Positions 44,152-53,740 of a stretch of DNA of 64,000 bases are shown in pieces. This stretch comes from Streptococcus sanguinis (GTDB lineage Bacteria > Bacillota > Bacilli > Lactobacillales > Streptococcaceae), in NCBI RefSeq assembly GCF_900635155.1, contig NZ_LR134002.1, positions 682,001 through 746,000 of the forward strand. Direction: 5' to 3'. Numbering within the stretch: position 1 is the first letter of the stretch; every line of letters begins with the position of its first letter. The position numbers were made by a program, and so were the translations under genes. The notes under the pieces were generated by a model. The model was not told the DNA's origin. It made no database searches and saw only the letters and a program-made list of their open reading frames with translations.

Positions 44152-44928
44152 ATGCCATCATTATTCATTGAAGAAAGAGGGCAGCAAAATCCAAAAAGTA
44201 TTATCTTTTTGCATGCTTCAGGCTCTAGCAGTCAGATTTGGCGACACCATGTTGCTGCGCTTGAGCAAGATTTTCATTGCATCCTTTTAGATTTACCTGG
44301 TCACGGAGCGAGTCGTGATATTGAGTGGACAAACTTTGATGATGTCGTGGAAATGATTGTGGCTGTCATTAACAGCAAAGCACATGGCAAGCCGCACTTG
44401 GTTGGGCTTTCATTAGGCGGTTCCCTCATTCTTAAGTTGTTGGAAAAACATTCTAGCCTTATAGATAAAGTCGTGGTGGATGGGGCGAGCCCTCAGCCAA
44501 TTAAGGGCTATCGCAAGATCATTGCCATTGTATATCTGATGTCTTTCTTGAAAAATACTAAATTTGTAGCCAATCTCCTGACAAAAATGATGCAAGAGGA
44601 CGGAGCACCTGTCCAAGACGTTCAGCGCTTTGTTGCAGATTTCCAAAGAGCTGAACGGCGCTCATTTCGCCGTGCGATGTCACAGGCAAATCTGTTGAGA
44701 CTTGACTTGCAGTTTGATAATCCTGCTTTCTTTGTCTCAGGTGGGAAAGAAGCCGAAACCATTCATGACTGGCACCGTATGTTGGCGCAAAAAAATGCTA
44801 GGTCTGAATGCGCCTATTATCCTGACAAAGGGCATGTTTGGCTTTTTAGTGATGTGGATACGCATATTCAGCTACTGCGCTATTTCTTTCAAAATGCTGC
44901 CTTCCCAGAGAAATTGAAAGGATTTTGA
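44152..44928 (+). CDS. Alpha/beta hydrolase
   Basis: From the ATG at 44152 the protein has 258 residues and an alpha/beta hydrolase fold: oxyanion-side LHASGSSSQIW, LDLPGHGAS, the nucleophile elbow GLSLGG and the C-terminal catalytic His in GHVW. The substrate is unknown. GTGAGGTGAT gives the start; the ATG at 44146 is inside that site. It overlaps nothing and the nudix gene follows by one base, so the two form a pair. Confidence 0.8.
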   Translation: MPSLFIEERGQQNPKSIIFLHASGSSSQIWRHHVAALEQDFHCILLDLPGHGASRDIEWTNFDDVVEMIVAVINSKAHGKPHLVGLSLGGSLILKLLEKHSSLIDKVVVDGASPQPIKGYRKIIAIVYLMSFLKNTKFVANLLTKMMQEDGAPVQDVQRFVADFQRAERRSFRRAMSQANLLRLDLQFDNPAFFVSGGKEAETIHDWHRMLAQKNARSECAYYPDKGHVWLFSDVDTHIQLLRYFFQNAAFPEKLKGF

Positions 44929-44929
44929 T

Positions 44930-45400
44930 ATGGACTATATTTCCTATATTCGCTCCAAGGTGGGGCATGATAAGGTTATTCTGAATTTTGCGGGTGGAAT
45001 TCTGGCAGACGAGGAAGGTCGTGTGCTTCTGAAGTTGCGAGGTGATAAGAAAACATGGGCGATTCCTGGAGGAGCTATGGAACTCGGGGAGTCTTCTCTT
45101 CAAGCAGCCGTGCGCGAATTTTACGAAGAGACAGGCATTGCTGTTGAATCCAAGCGCTTGCTGAATGTTTATACTAATTTTGATGAATCTTATCCTAATG
45201 GTGATAAAGTGCAGACGGTTGTCTTTCTGTATGAATTGCAGGCGCTGGAGAATTTTGATATTTCCAATTTTCACAACGAGGAAACACTGCGTTTAGGCTT
45301 TTTTTCTAAAGAAGAAATAGCAGAGCTGGAAAATGTATCGGATAAACACCGCCTGATGCTGGATGAGTATTTTTCAGACAGCTTTGATATGTGGGTTTGA
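44930..45400 (+). CDS. Nudix hydrolase
   Basis: The 156-residue protein has a nudix box: GGAMELGESSLQAAVREFY leading to EETGI. It belongs to the MutT-like group that hydrolyses nucleotide derivatives; the substrate is unknown. It is next to the hydrolase gene, in the accessory block between era and mutM. Confidence 0.8.
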   Translation: MDYISYIRSKVGHDKVILNFAGGILADEEGRVLLKLRGDKKTWAIPGGAMELGESSLQAAVREFYEETGIAVESKRLLNVYTNFDESYPNGDKVQTVVFLYELQALENFDISNFHNEETLRLGFFSKEEIAELENVSDKHRLMLDEYFSDSFDMWV

Positions 45401-45460
45401 TAGCTTACTATGAAGAGGTCATTTATTTAGAACAATATCATACTGCATAGTTTGATTGAA

Positions 45461-45541
45461 TTATCGTTTTACAATATTTCTTGACCTAGTTAAATTATTG
45501 TTTTATAATAATTGTAAGGGTAAATTATCGTAAAACAATAA
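45461..45541 (+). promoter_or_regulatory. Promoter with three operator copies before the DUF2975/HTH genes
   Basis: TTGACC (45481-45486) and TATAAT (45504-45509) are 17 bp apart. Three 17-bp boxes of the form TTATYGTTTTAYRATAA surround them: 45461-45477 (before the -35), 45495-45511 (over the -10) and 45525-45541 in the opposite orientation, reaching the ribosome-binding site. This layout suits autorepression by the encoded HTH protein. Confidence 0.7.
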
Positions 45542-45552
45542 GGAGGTAAGCT

Positions 45553-46044
45553 ATGAAGATGCGAATTTTGAAACAAGTAATAACCATAATTACTTGTTTG
45601 GTACAAATATTTTGTGCTTTCTGGTTTTTAGCTAGAGGTTTTGTAGCCATTGTCTTGATGATTTATAACTGGCAATCAACTGCTACCCCACTTGCAGAGT
45701 TATTAAGGTTATCTTATGAAATGATCTGGCTGGGTTTGCTTCCGATTTTGCTCTTTGGTCTGATTCGTTCTTTTCTACACTGCATGCTAGTTCACCAGTT
45801 TTTTACGAACGAAAGTTATAGTATTAGTAAATATCTGTTGATTTTGGTTACTTGTTTACCTATTGGTAGTATTATATGGGATATTTTTATCGGTCAAAAA
45901 TCTATACAGTCGTGGATAGAGTTTGTAGATAATATATTTCTGCCCTATATTGATAGTCTGGCTTTGGTAGTTGTCTTAGGGGTCTTGCATCTTGTCATAA
46001 AAAACGGGAAGACGATTCAAGAAGATGTAGATGGTTTTGTGTGA
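45553..46044 (+). CDS. DUF2975 membrane protein
   Basis: The 163-residue protein has four membrane segments (about 10-35, 50-75, 98-118 and 135-155) and fits DUF2975, a family almost always paired with a small YozG-type HTH protein, as here. The function is unknown. AAGGAGG precedes the ATG; the stop overlaps the ATG of the HTH gene. Confidence 0.8.
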   Translation: MKMRILKQVITIITCLVQIFCAFWFLARGFVAIVLMIYNWQSTATPLAELLRLSYEMIWLGLLPILLFGLIRSFLHCMLVHQFFTNESYSISKYLLILVTCLPIGSIIWDIFIGQKSIQSWIEFVDNIFLPYIDSLALVVVLGVLHLVIKNGKTIQEDVDGFV

Positions 46045-46253
46045 TGGGAAAAATCAAAGTTAATTTAGATAAAGTATTGGAAAAAAAGGGCTTGACCTCT
46101 AAAGAATTGGCGGAAATTATTGGCATTACACAAGCAAATTTGTCTATTCTAAAAACAGGTAAGGCTAAAGGTATTCGCTTTGCAACCTTGCTGGCTATCT
46201 GTGAAACGCTGGATTGTCAGCCTGCTGATATTTTAGAGTATATTTCTGACTAA
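46044..46253 (+). CDS. YozG-like HTH (Cro/CI) regulator
   Basis: The 69-residue protein is one HTH domain: LDKVLEKKGLTSKELAEIIG, ITQANLSILKTGKAKGIRF as turn and recognition helix, and TLLAICETLDCQPADIL. It starts at ATG 46044, sharing one base with the upstream stop; the GTG at 46041 is an alternative. It most likely binds the three boxes at 45461-45541 and controls the pair. Confidence 0.85.
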   Translation: MGKIKVNLDKVLEKKGLTSKELAEIIGITQANLSILKTGKAKGIRFATLLAICETLDCQPADILEYISD

Positions 46254-46278
46254 TAAATAGAATATAGAAAGGAGCTTT

Positions 46279-47103
46279 ATGCCTGAATTACCTGAAGTGG
46301 AAACGGTTCGGCGCGGTTTGGAGCGTCTGGTTGTTGGCAAGATGATTGATCAAGTGCAGGTCCGCTATGCCAAGATGATCGGTACGGGAGTGGATAGCTT
46401 TGTCCATGATTTGCCAGGTCAGACCATTGAAAGGATTGGCCGTCGGGGCAAGTATTTGCTCTTTTACCTGACAGGCGGAGTGCTGGTTTCCCATCTGCGA
46501 ATGGAAGGCAAGTATCTTTTTTATTCTGATGCGGTGCCTGAGAGAAAACATGCCCATGTCTTTTTCGAGATGACAGATGGTGGGACGCTTGTTTATGAGG
46601 ATGTCCGCAAGTTTGGGACCATGGAACTGTTGAGAAAGGATCAGCTGGAGGCTTATTTTGCTTCCAGAAAGCTTGGTCCTGAGCCGACAGAGGCGAACTT
46701 TCTTTTGTCGCCTTTTGCAGCAGCTTTGAGTCGTTCCAAGAAGCCCATCAAACCCTATTTGCTAGAGCAGACCTTGGTCGTTGGGCTAGGAAATATCTAT
46801 GTAGATGAGGCCCTTTGGCTGGCGAGGATTCATCCGGCAAGGCCAGCATCTAGTCTAAAGCCTGCTGAAGTCAAGCGGCTGCGTGAGCAGATTATAGAAG
46901 TTTTGCAGCTTGGGATTGAAAAGAGAGGATCGACCATTCGGACCTACCGCAATGCTTTGGGTGAAGACGGCACGATGCAGGATTTTCTGCAGGTCTATGG
47001 AAAGACTGGTCAACCCTGCGCTAGATGCGGCAGCTCGATTGAGAAAATTAAGCTGGGCGGACGCGGTACCCATCTCTGTCCTCATTGCCAGAAAGCGAGG
47101 TAG
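46279..47103 (+). CDS. mutM: Formamidopyrimidine-DNA glycosylase
   Basis: The 274-residue protein starts MPELPEVE, where the exposed Pro is the catalytic nucleophile, has the KxG-type HLRMEGK lysine loop and ends in a zinc finger (CARC and CPHC). It removes oxidised purines such as 8-oxoguanine. It begins the conserved mutM-coaE-pmrA-rpmG-secG-rnr-smpB order. Confidence 0.97.
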   Translation: MPELPEVETVRRGLERLVVGKMIDQVQVRYAKMIGTGVDSFVHDLPGQTIERIGRRGKYLLFYLTGGVLVSHLRMEGKYLFYSDAVPERKHAHVFFEMTDGGTLVYEDVRKFGTMELLRKDQLEAYFASRKLGPEPTEANFLLSPFAAALSRSKKPIKPYLLEQTLVVGLGNIYVDEALWLARIHPARPASSLKPAEVKRLREQIIEVLQLGIEKRGSTIRTYRNALGEDGTMQDFLQVYGKTGQPCARCGSSIEKIKLGGRGTHLCPHCQKAR

Positions 47104-47108
47104 CTGCC

Positions 47109-47705
47109 ATGGCAAGAATTATCGGTATCACTGGTGGCATTGCCTCGGGTAAGTCAACAGTGACAGAGTTTTTGAGGCAGCAGGGCTACAAAGTCATTGA
47201 TGCGGATCAAGTAGTGCATGAGCTGCAGGAGCCAGGGGAACGGCTTTATCAAGCTCTTTTATCCGCTTTTGGTCCAGCTATCTTACAGGAAGATGGGCGC
47301 TTGGACCGGCCCAAGCTGGGAGCTATGATTTTTGGGAATCCCGAACTCTTAGCCCAGTCCAGTCAAATACAAAACCAGATAATCCACGAGGAACTGGCTG
47401 GCAGGCGAGATTTGCTGGAAGAGATGGAAGATATCTTTTTTATGGACCTTCCCTTGCTGTTTGAGTTACAATATGAAGACTGGTTTGACCAAATCTGGCT
47501 GGTGGACGTGACAGAGGAAACTCAGCTCAGCCGCCTTATGACTCGAAACGGTCTCAGTCAGGAAGAGGCGGAAAAACGCATAGCAGCTCAGCTATCTCTT
47601 CGAGAAAAACGAAAGAGGGCGGACGTGTTGATTGATAATAATGGTCCGCGTGAAGCTACCCGACAGCAGATTCGCGATGCTTTGCAGAAATTAGAAAGAA
47701 GATGA
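47109..47705 (+). CDS. coaE: Dephospho-CoA kinase
   Basis: The 198-residue protein has the P-loop GGIASGKST (9-17), the DADQVVHEL motif and FMDLPLLFE. It does the last step of CoA synthesis. The ATG at 47109 follows GAGGTAG; the in-frame TTG at 47085 lies inside mutM and has no site. pmrA follows with 3 bp between. Confidence 0.95.
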   Translation: MARIIGITGGIASGKSTVTEFLRQQGYKVIDADQVVHELQEPGERLYQALLSAFGPAILQEDGRLDRPKLGAMIFGNPELLAQSSQIQNQIIHEELAGRRDLLEEMEDIFFMDLPLLFELQYEDWFDQIWLVDVTEETQLSRLMTRNGLSQEEAEKRIAAQLSLREKRKRADVLIDNNGPREATRQQIRDALQKLERR

Positions 47706-47708
47706 TTT

Positions 47709-48911
47709 ATCACGACACAAGTAAATTGGAAACATAACCTGAAAGTCGCTTGGTTTGGGAACTTCCTGACTGGTGCCAGCATTTCTTTGGTGACGCCTTT
47801 TATGCCACTTTTCGTGGAGCAGCTAGGTGCCAGAGGTCATGAGGTGGAGTATTACGCTGGGCTAGGGATTTCTCTCTCTGCAATCTCAGCGGCACTGCTC
47901 TCTCCTGTATGGGGAAGTCTAGCGGACCGATATGGTCGCAAGCCTATGATGATACGTGCAGCTACTGCTATGGTTTTCACGATGGGCGGCATTGCTTTTG
48001 TGCCCAACATTTTCTGGCTCTTGCTCCTACGCTTTCTAAACGGTGTTTTCGCTGGTTATGTTCCCAACAGTACAGCTCTGATTGCCAGTCAGGCTCCCAA
48101 GGAAAAAACTGGTTATGCTCTGGGAACTCTCTCGACCGGTGTCGTTGCAGGTAATCTTATGGGGCCCTTTATTGGAGGTCTGATTGCGGAGATGTTCGGT
48201 ATTCGCAATGTTTTTCTTCTTATTGGCGGCTTCTTTCTAGTGGCAGCCTTGATGACCTTTTACTTGATTCGGGAGGATTTTGTGCCAGTGACCCGAAAAG
48301 AAGAGGTAGGCTTTAAGGAATTGCTGCGTCAACTCAGGTATCCTAAGATGCTGATGAATCTCTTTCTGACCAGCTTTGTCATCCAGTTTGCAGCTCAATC
48401 TATCAGTCCCATCCTTTCCCTCTATGTCAGAGAGCTAGGGCAAAAGGACAATCTGATCTTTGTTTCGGGTCTCATCGTTTCTAGCATGGGACTTTCCAGC
48501 ATGATGAGCTCCAGCATTCTGGGGCGTTTGGGAGACCGTATCGGCAATCACCGGCTTCTAGTGCTGGCTCAGTTCTATTCAATCCTGATTTATCTGCTCT
48601 GTGCCAATGCTGGCTCCCCTATGCAGCTGGGCTTTTATCGCTTTTTATTTGGCCTAGGAACAGGTGCGCTGATACCAGGAGTCAATGCCCTGCTAAGCAA
48701 GATAACACCCAAGTTTGGAATCTCTAGGATTTTCAGCTATAATCAGATTTTCTTTTATCTGGGTGGAGTGGTCGGCCCTATGTCTGGATCGTTCATTGCG
48801 GCAGCCTATGGCTATCATTCAGTCTTTTATGCAACAGCAGGGCTGGTCGCCGTCAGTATGTTGGCTAATCTCTTTAGTTTTCGAAATTTATTTAAAAAGA
48901 AGGATATCTAG
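47709..48911 (+). CDS. pmrA: MFS multidrug transporter PmrA, with an apparent ATC start
   Basis: The frame encodes about 400 residues and twelve membrane segments, with the MFS motif [16 protein letters not shown] and close resemblance to pneumococcal PmrA, which exports quinolones and dyes. The N-terminal residues [18 protein letters not shown] match the PmrA start, but no ATG, GTG or TTG precedes them: the stop of coaE is in frame at 47703, and the first codons are TTT, ATC, ACG. The first classical start codon is TTG at 47787, which would remove most of helix 1. I annotate ATC 47709 as the likely start, with AGAAAGAAG upstream. Confidence 0.75.
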   Translation: MTTQVNWKHNLKVAWFGNFLTGASISLVTPFMPLFVEQLGARGHEVEYYAGLGISLSAISAALLSPVWGSLADRYGRKPMMIRAATAMVFTMGGIAFVPNIFWLLLLRFLNGVFAGYVPNSTALIASQAPKEKTGYALGTLSTGVVAGNLMGPFIGGLIAEMFGIRNVFLLIGGFFLVAALMTFYLIREDFVPVTRKEEVGFKELLRQLRYPKMLMNLFLTSFVIQFAAQSISPILSLYVRELGQKDNLIFVSGLIVSSMGLSSMMSSSILGRLGDRIGNHRLLVLAQFYSILIYLLCANAGSPMQLGFYRFLFGLGTGALIPGVNALLSKITPKFGISRIFSYNQIFFYLGGVVGPMSGSFIAAAYGYHSVFYATAGLVAVSMLANLFSFRNLFKKKDI

Positions 48912-49060
48912 TGCGCGTTAAAATAAATTTAAAATGTTCCAGCTGCGGCAGTCAGAATTATCTGACCAGCAAAAATACTAAAACGCATCCGGAAAAAATT
49001 GAGGTCTTAAAGTATTGTCCTAAGGAAAGAAAAGTTACTTTACATCTTGAATCCAAGTAG
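48911..49060 (+). CDS. rpmG: 50S ribosomal protein L33
   Basis: A 49-residue frame from GTG 48911, which shares its G with the TAG of pmrA, encodes [20 protein letters not shown] and ends VTLHLESK. This is L33 of the three-Cys streptococcal kind: one CxxC pair and a single later Cys in YCPKERK. It sits between pmrA and secG as in pneumococcus. Confidence 0.9.
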   Translation: MRVKINLKCSSCGSQNYLTSKNTKTHPEKIEVLKYCPKERKVTLHLESK

Positions 49061-49102
49061 ATTTTATGATAAAATAGATAGGATTTTAAGGAGTTTTTAT
49101 TT

Positions 49103-49336
49103 ATGTACAACCTATTATTAACCATTTTAGTCATTTTATCAGCTATTATTGTCATTGCAATTTTCATGCAGCCAACTAAAAATCAGTCCAGCAACGTGTT
49201 TGATGCCAGTGCTAACGACTTGTTTGAACGTCCTAAGGCACGAGGTTTTGAAGCTGTGATGCAGCGTATGACGGGAATCATGATTTTCTTCTGGCTACTG
49301 ATTGCATTGGTATTAGCAGTATTATCTAGTAAATAA
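49103..49336 (+). CDS. secG: Preprotein translocase subunit SecG
   Basis: The 77-residue protein has two membrane segments and the SecG features of small Gram-positive forms: NLLLTILVILSAIIVIAIF, then NDLFERPKARGFEAVMQRMT. It stabilises SecYEG. AAGGAG precedes the ATG; a terminator follows. Confidence 0.92.
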   Translation: MYNLLLTILVILSAIIVIAIFMQPTKNQSSNVFDASANDLFERPKARGFEAVMQRMTGIMIFFWLLIALVLAVLSSK

Positions 49337-49369
49337 AATGGGCTCTGACTTCGTCTTGGCCTATTTTTT
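49336..49369 (+). terminator. Terminator after secG
   Basis: AAATGGGC (49336-49343) pairs with GCCTATTT (49359-49366), followed by Ts. The stem begins at the stop codon. Confidence 0.65.
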
Positions 49370-49425
49370 AAGTTTTAAAGAGATTTAGCAAGGATGAAGA
49401 AAACGCTCATTAAGAGAAGAGGAAT

Positions 49426-51774
49426 ATGAAATCAGAAATCATTGAATATTTAAAAGACAGGCAGCAGGCTAGCGTAGATGAGCTGGCGGCTGCTTTGGGG
49501 AAAGAGTCTTCCAAGGATTTTAGTAGCTTGGTTAAGACCATCTCCCAGATGGAAAGAAAGCATCAGATTCGCTTTGATAACGAGGGGCGGATTGAGCTTT
49601 ATGAGAAGAAAAAGCAGGAGCGTCTGACGCTCAAGGGTATTTTTCATGCTCACAAGAATGGCTTTGGCTTTGTCACCCTGAATGAGGAAGAGGATGACCT
49701 CTTTGTCGGCCGCAATGATGTCAATCATGCTATTGATGGCGATACGGTGGAAGTAGTCATCACCAAGGTGGCAGACCGGATCAAGGGAACATCAGCTGAG
49801 GCAAAGATTATCGATATTTTGGAGCACAGCCTGACGTCAGCGGTTGGCCAGCTGGTTCTGGATGAGGAAAAGCCCAAGTATGCCGGCTATATCAGCTCGA
49901 AAAATCAGAAAATCCGTCAGCCTATTTATGTCAAAAAACCAGCCATGGTTTTAGATGGCACAGAGGTACTCAAGGTTGCTATTGACAAATATCCGACCAA
50001 GAAACACGATTTCTTCGTGGCGAGCCTGGTCGATGTAGTCGGTCATGTCAACGACCCAGGCATTGATGTACTGGAAGTGCTGGAGTCGATGGACATTGTC
50101 TCCGAATTTCCAGAAAAGGTCTTGGAAGAAGCCGAGCGAGTTCCAGATGCACCAACTGAGAGTGATTTGGCAGGGCGTTTGGATCTGCGCGATGAGATTA
50201 CCTTTACCATCGATGGGGCAGATGCCAAGGACTTGGACGATGCGGTTCATATCAAGTGCTTGAAAAATGGCAATTTTGAGCTAGGTGTCCATATCGCAGA
50301 TGTGTCCTACTATGTCAAGGAAGGTTCTGAGCTGGACAAGGAAGCCCTCAATCGGGCAACCTCTGTCTATGTGACCGACCGCGTCGTGCCTATGCTGCCG
50401 GAGCGCCTGTCAAACGGAATCTGCTCCCTTAATCCCAATGTGGACCGGCTGACCCAGTCGGCAATCATGGAGATTGATGCCAAGGGGCGCGTGGTTAAGC
50501 ATACCATTACGCAGACAGTCATCAAGACGACCTTTCGTATGACCTACAGTGATGTCAACAACATCATCGCTGGGGACCAGGAAAAGGCTGAGCAGTTCAA
50601 GGTTATTGTGCCTAGTATTGACAGCATGATCCAGCTGCATGAGATTCTGGAAAGCATGCGATTTAAACGCGGTGCGCTTAACTTTGACACCAATGAAGCC
50701 AAAATCATGGTCAACAAAGAAGGTCGGCCGGTGGATATTGTCCTGCGTCAACGGGGAATTGCTGAGCGCATGATTGAGTCCTTTATGTTGGTGGCGAATG
50801 AGACGGTGGCTGAGCATTTTGCTAAGCTAAATCTGCCCTTTATCTATCGGATCCACGAGGAGCCTAAGGCGGAGAAGGTACAGAAGTTCATCGACTACGC
50901 CTCTAGCTTTGGGATTCGGATTTACGGGACGGCTAACTCTATGAGTCAGCAGGCTCTGCAGGATATTATGAAGGCGGTCAAAGACCAGCCTTATGAAGAT
51001 GTCCTGTCTATGATGCTTCTGCGCTCCATGCAGCAGGCTCGCTACTCTGAGCACAATCACGGCCACTATGGTCTGGCAGCGGAGTTTTATACGCATTTCA
51101 CCAGTCCGATTCGCCGCTATCCGGACCTTCTGGTTCATAGGATGGTGAGGGATTATGGCAAGTCTAAAGAAATAGCAGCGCATTTTGAGCAAGTGATTCC
51201 AGAGATTGCCAGTCAGTCTTCCAGTCGAGAGCGTAGGGCTATCGAAGCCGAGCGTGAAGTCGAAGCCATGAAGAAGGCTGAGTACATGGAAGAATTTGTT
51301 TGGGAAGAGTTTGACGGCGTAGTTTCAAGCGTGGTCAAGTTTGGACTTTTCGTTGAACTGCCCAATACGGTCGAAGGCTTGATTCATGTTACAAACCTGC
51401 CAGAGTTTTACAGCTACAATGAGCGGACGATGACCCTGCAAGGAGAAAAGTCTGGCGTGGTCTTCAAGGTCGGCCAGCAGATTCGCATCAAGCTGGTTCG
51501 AGCGGATAAGGCTACAGGCGAGATTGACTTTGAATACCTGCCTAGTGAATTTGACCTGGTAGAAAAGACTAGCAAGAGTAGCAGAGGCAGGTCAGGCAGA
51601 AAGAGACGCCGTGAGGATGACAAGCGCAGCCATTCTTCCAAAGAAAAAGGCTACAGAGATAAGAAAGATAAGAAGTCCAAGAAAGGCAAGAGTCAGAAGG
51701 CATTTTACAAGGAACTAGTCAAGAAAGGAGCCAAGCATGGCAAAGGGAGAAGGAAAGGTCGTCGCGCAAAATAA
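49426..51774 (+). CDS. rnr: Ribonuclease R
   Basis: The 782-residue protein has an N-terminal winged helix (about 1-55), two cold-shock domains (about 60-230), the RNB catalytic domain (about 245-575, with [15 protein letters not shown] carrying the metal-binding Asps), an S1 domain (about 630-710) and a Lys/Arg-rich tail. It is a 3'-5' exonuclease that degrades structured RNA and works with SmpB-tmRNA. It overlaps smpB by 38 bp. Confidence 0.96.
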   Translation: MKSEIIEYLKDRQQASVDELAAALGKESSKDFSSLVKTISQMERKHQIRFDNEGRIELYEKKKQERLTLKGIFHAHKNGFGFVTLNEEEDDLFVGRNDVNHAIDGDTVEVVITKVADRIKGTSAEAKIIDILEHSLTSAVGQLVLDEEKPKYAGYISSKNQKIRQPIYVKKPAMVLDGTEVLKVAIDKYPTKKHDFFVASLVDVVGHVNDPGIDVLEVLESMDIVSEFPEKVLEEAERVPDAPTESDLAGRLDLRDEITFTIDGADAKDLDDAVHIKCLKNGNFELGVHIADVSYYVKEGSELDKEALNRATSVYVTDRVVPMLPERLSNGICSLNPNVDRLTQSAIMEIDAKGRVVKHTITQTVIKTTFRMTYSDVNNIIAGDQEKAEQFKVIVPSIDSMIQLHEILESMRFKRGALNFDTNEAKIMVNKEGRPVDIVLRQRGIAERMIESFMLVANETVAEHFAKLNLPFIYRIHEEPKAEKVQKFIDYASSFGIRIYGTANSMSQQALQDIMKAVKDQPYEDVLSMMLLRSMQQARYSEHNHGHYGLAAEFYTHFTSPIRRYPDLLVHRMVRDYGKSKEIAAHFEQVIPEIASQSSSRERRAIEAEREVEAMKKAEYMEEFVWEEFDGVVSSVVKFGLFVELPNTVEGLIHVTNLPEFYSYNERTMTLQGEKSGVVFKVGQQIRIKLVRADKATGEIDFEYLPSEFDLVEKTSKSSRGRSGRKRRREDDKRSHSSKEKGYRDKKDKKSKKGKSQKAFYKELVKKGAKHGKGRRKGRRAK

Positions 51775-52204
51775 AAAGGCCAGACACGACTACACCATTG
51801 TGGATACCATCGAAGCTGGCATGGTGCTGACAGGGACGGAGATTAAAAGCGTCCGGGCTGCCCGCATCAATCTCAAAGACGGCTTTGCCCAGATCAAGAA
51901 CGGTGAGGCCTGGCTCAGCAATGTCCATATCGCGCCTTATGAAGAGGGCAATATCTGGAACCAAGAGCCTGAACGTCGCAGAAAGCTGTTGCTGCATAAG
52001 AAGCAGATCCAAAAGCTGGAGCAGGAGACCAAGGGAACTGGTATGACGCTGGTGCCGCTCAAGGTCTATCTCAAGGACGGCTATGCTAAGCTGCTCCTGG
52101 GTCTAGCCAAAGGGAAGCACGATTACGACAAGCGCGAGTCCATCAAACGCCGCGAGCAAAACCGCGACATCGCAAGACAGATGAAGAACTTTAATACAAG
52201 ATAA
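51737..52204 (+). CDS. smpB: SsrA-binding protein SmpB
   Basis: The 155-residue protein has the SmpB start ([17 protein letters not shown], then [19 protein letters not shown]) and the C-terminal basic tail ([15 protein letters not shown]). It carries tmRNA into stalled ribosomes. AGAAAGGAG inside rnr precedes the ATG, giving a 38-bp overlap and coupling the two rescue factors. Confidence 0.97.
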   Translation: MAKGEGKVVAQNKKARHDYTIVDTIEAGMVLTGTEIKSVRAARINLKDGFAQIKNGEAWLSNVHIAPYEEGNIWNQEPERRRKLLLHKKQIQKLEQETKGTGMTLVPLKVYLKDGYAKLLLGLAKGKHDYDKRESIKRREQNRDIARQMKNFNTR

Positions 52205-52228
52205 AAGACTGGGCGACCGGTCTTTTTT
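52203..52228 (+). terminator. Rho-independent terminator of rnr-smpB
   Basis: AAAAGAC(T)GG pairs with CC(G)GTCTTTT around a GCGA loop, followed by Ts. Confidence 0.75.
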
Positions 52229-52397
52229 AGGTTTATATTAGTGATTCTCATCTACAGTAGCCATCTTAAATTGTTCGTTGTTGAAATTGCCAAACAAAAA
52301 AGTTCTGGCCACTTTGCCACTTGTCAAGTCTGTGCTTTTCGAGTATGATAAAGACAGTTAGATTATTCGTAGTTTGCTTTCAGAGAAAGGATTTTTT

Positions 52398-53261
52398 ATG
52401 ACAGAAGAATTGTTAGCTTATAAACGTATGCCGCTGTGGACGGCTGAGACCATGCCAGAAGCGGTAAAGAGAAAGCACAATACCAAAGAGGGAACTTGGG
52501 GCAAAATCACTGTTCTCAAGGGACGCCTTAAGTTTGTTGAGATGTCAGAGGAAGGTGAGGAGCTGGCTGAGCACATCTTTGAGGCTGGTCAGGACAATCC
52601 TTTTGCCCAGCCCCAAGCTTGGCATCGGGTCGAAGCTCTGACAGATGATTTGGAGTGGTATTTGGAGTTTTACTGTCGGCCTGAGGATTATTTCCCTAAA
52701 AAATACGGTAGCAATCCCGTTCACTCAGAGGTTTTGGAAGCTATGCAAACAGTCCGACCAGGGCGGGCGTTAGATCTAGGCTGTGGTCAAGGTCGCAATG
52801 CTCTCTTTCTGGCCAAGCAGGGTTTTGAAGTGACGGCTGTAGATCAGAATGAGCTGGCACTGGAGATCTTACGGAGCATTGTGGAGCAGGAGGATTTAGA
52901 TCTGCCAGTGGGTAGCTACGACATCAACTTAGCTAGTTTGACTCAGACTTATGATTTGATCGTTTCCACTGTTGTACTTATGTTCCTGCAGGCGGAGCGG
53001 ATTCCGGATATTATCCGCAATATGCAGGAGCAGACAGCGCTTGGTGGCTATAATCTCATCGTCTGTGCTATGGATACAAAAGACTTTCCTTGCACTGTGC
53101 CTTTTCCTTTTACTTTTAAGGAAGGTGAGCTTGCCGACTATTATAAAAGCTGGGAGCTGGTTAAGTACAATGAAAATCCTGGGCACCTCCATCGCTGTGA
53201 TGAAAATGGCAATCGAATTCAGCTGCGCTTTGCGACGATGCTGGCTAAAAAGGTTCAGTAG
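52398..53261 (+). CDS. tehB: TehB-type SAM methyltransferase with N-terminal cupin-like domain
   Basis: The 287-residue protein has an N-terminal DUF1971-like domain (about 1-95, LWTAETMPEAVKRKHNTKEG) and a methyltransferase domain with LDLGCGQGRNA (from residue 125). This two-part layout is that of TehB, linked to tellurite resistance. The ATG at 52398 follows AGAAAGGA; the frame upstream to 52374 lacks a site. Position after smpB is conserved. Confidence 0.85.
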   Translation: MTEELLAYKRMPLWTAETMPEAVKRKHNTKEGTWGKITVLKGRLKFVEMSEEGEELAEHIFEAGQDNPFAQPQAWHRVEALTDDLEWYLEFYCRPEDYFPKKYGSNPVHSEVLEAMQTVRPGRALDLGCGQGRNALFLAKQGFEVTAVDQNELALEILRSIVEQEDLDLPVGSYDINLASLTQTYDLIVSTVVLMFLQAERIPDIIRNMQEQTALGGYNLIVCAMDTKDFPCTVPFPFTFKEGELADYYKSWELVKYNENPGHLHRCDENGNRIQLRFATMLAKKVQ

Positions 53262-53339
53262 AAGATGCTAGGGCAGAAGTTAATTTTTGAAAATTTAACT
53301 TGGCTCACTTATTTTGAGGTTCTGGTTTAAAAGGTCTGG

Positions 53340-53420
53340 GAGACAATTTAAATTGTCTCAGCCTCAATATTTTTTGAACATAATAAAGCTAGACTGAGGC
53401 ATTTTTGTCCCAGTCTTTTT
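53340..53420 (+). terminator. Two successive hairpins after tehB
   Basis: A perfect 20-bp palindrome, GAGACAATTTAAATTGTCTC (53340-53359), is followed by a T-rich stretch. A second hairpin, AGACTG...CAGTCT near 53391-53416, ends in TTTTTT. Confidence 0.65.
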
Positions 53421-53484
53421 TATTTTAGTAAAAAACTTTAGAAATATTTTAGAATTTCTTGAGAAATATCTGAAGTTTGAAGGC

Positions 53485-53640
53485 TATACTAGAAAGTGCA
53501 AGGGGGAGAGAAAAGAGCTGGAAGCAACAGGACAGCTGGTAGAAAACTTTAGTTCTTCTTTAAGTGTGAGTCTAGACCAGAACACTTTTAAAAGCAGACT
53601 GAAAGACCTTATTTTCTCCTCTTGCGGCAAATTTTTCCAG
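53485..53640 (+). ncRNA. Candidate structured RNA upstream of pepO
   Basis: A TATACT box at 53485-53490 predicts a start near 53497, and from there GCAAGGGGGAGAGAAAA (53498-53514) can pair with TTTTCTCCTCTTGC (53612-53625), closing an RNA of about 130 nt. Inside are an AAGTGT/ACACTT stem (around 53561-53586) and two AGCTGG copies. The pepO promoter lies after it, so it is not simply the pepO leader. No clear terminator or coding frame was found. It may be a small RNA or a chance structure. Confidence 0.4.
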
Positions 53641-53655
53641 ATCTTCAGTTTTCTG

Positions 53656-53684
53656 TTGACGAGGAAAAAAGAATATGTTAAAGT
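53656..53684 (+). promoter_or_regulatory. Promoter of pepO
   Basis: TTGACG (53656-53661) and TAAAGT (53679-53684) are 17 bp apart. Confidence 0.6.
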
Positions 53685-53740
53685 AAATGAGTAAAATAAA
53701 AAAGTCAATTATATTTTACTTAATATACAAGGAGGAACTC

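Noticed and set aside
53490..53740. T-box or riboswitch leader of pepO
   Set aside because: There is no T-box core motif or terminator/antiterminator pair, and a separate pepO promoter lies at 53656-53684 after the structure.
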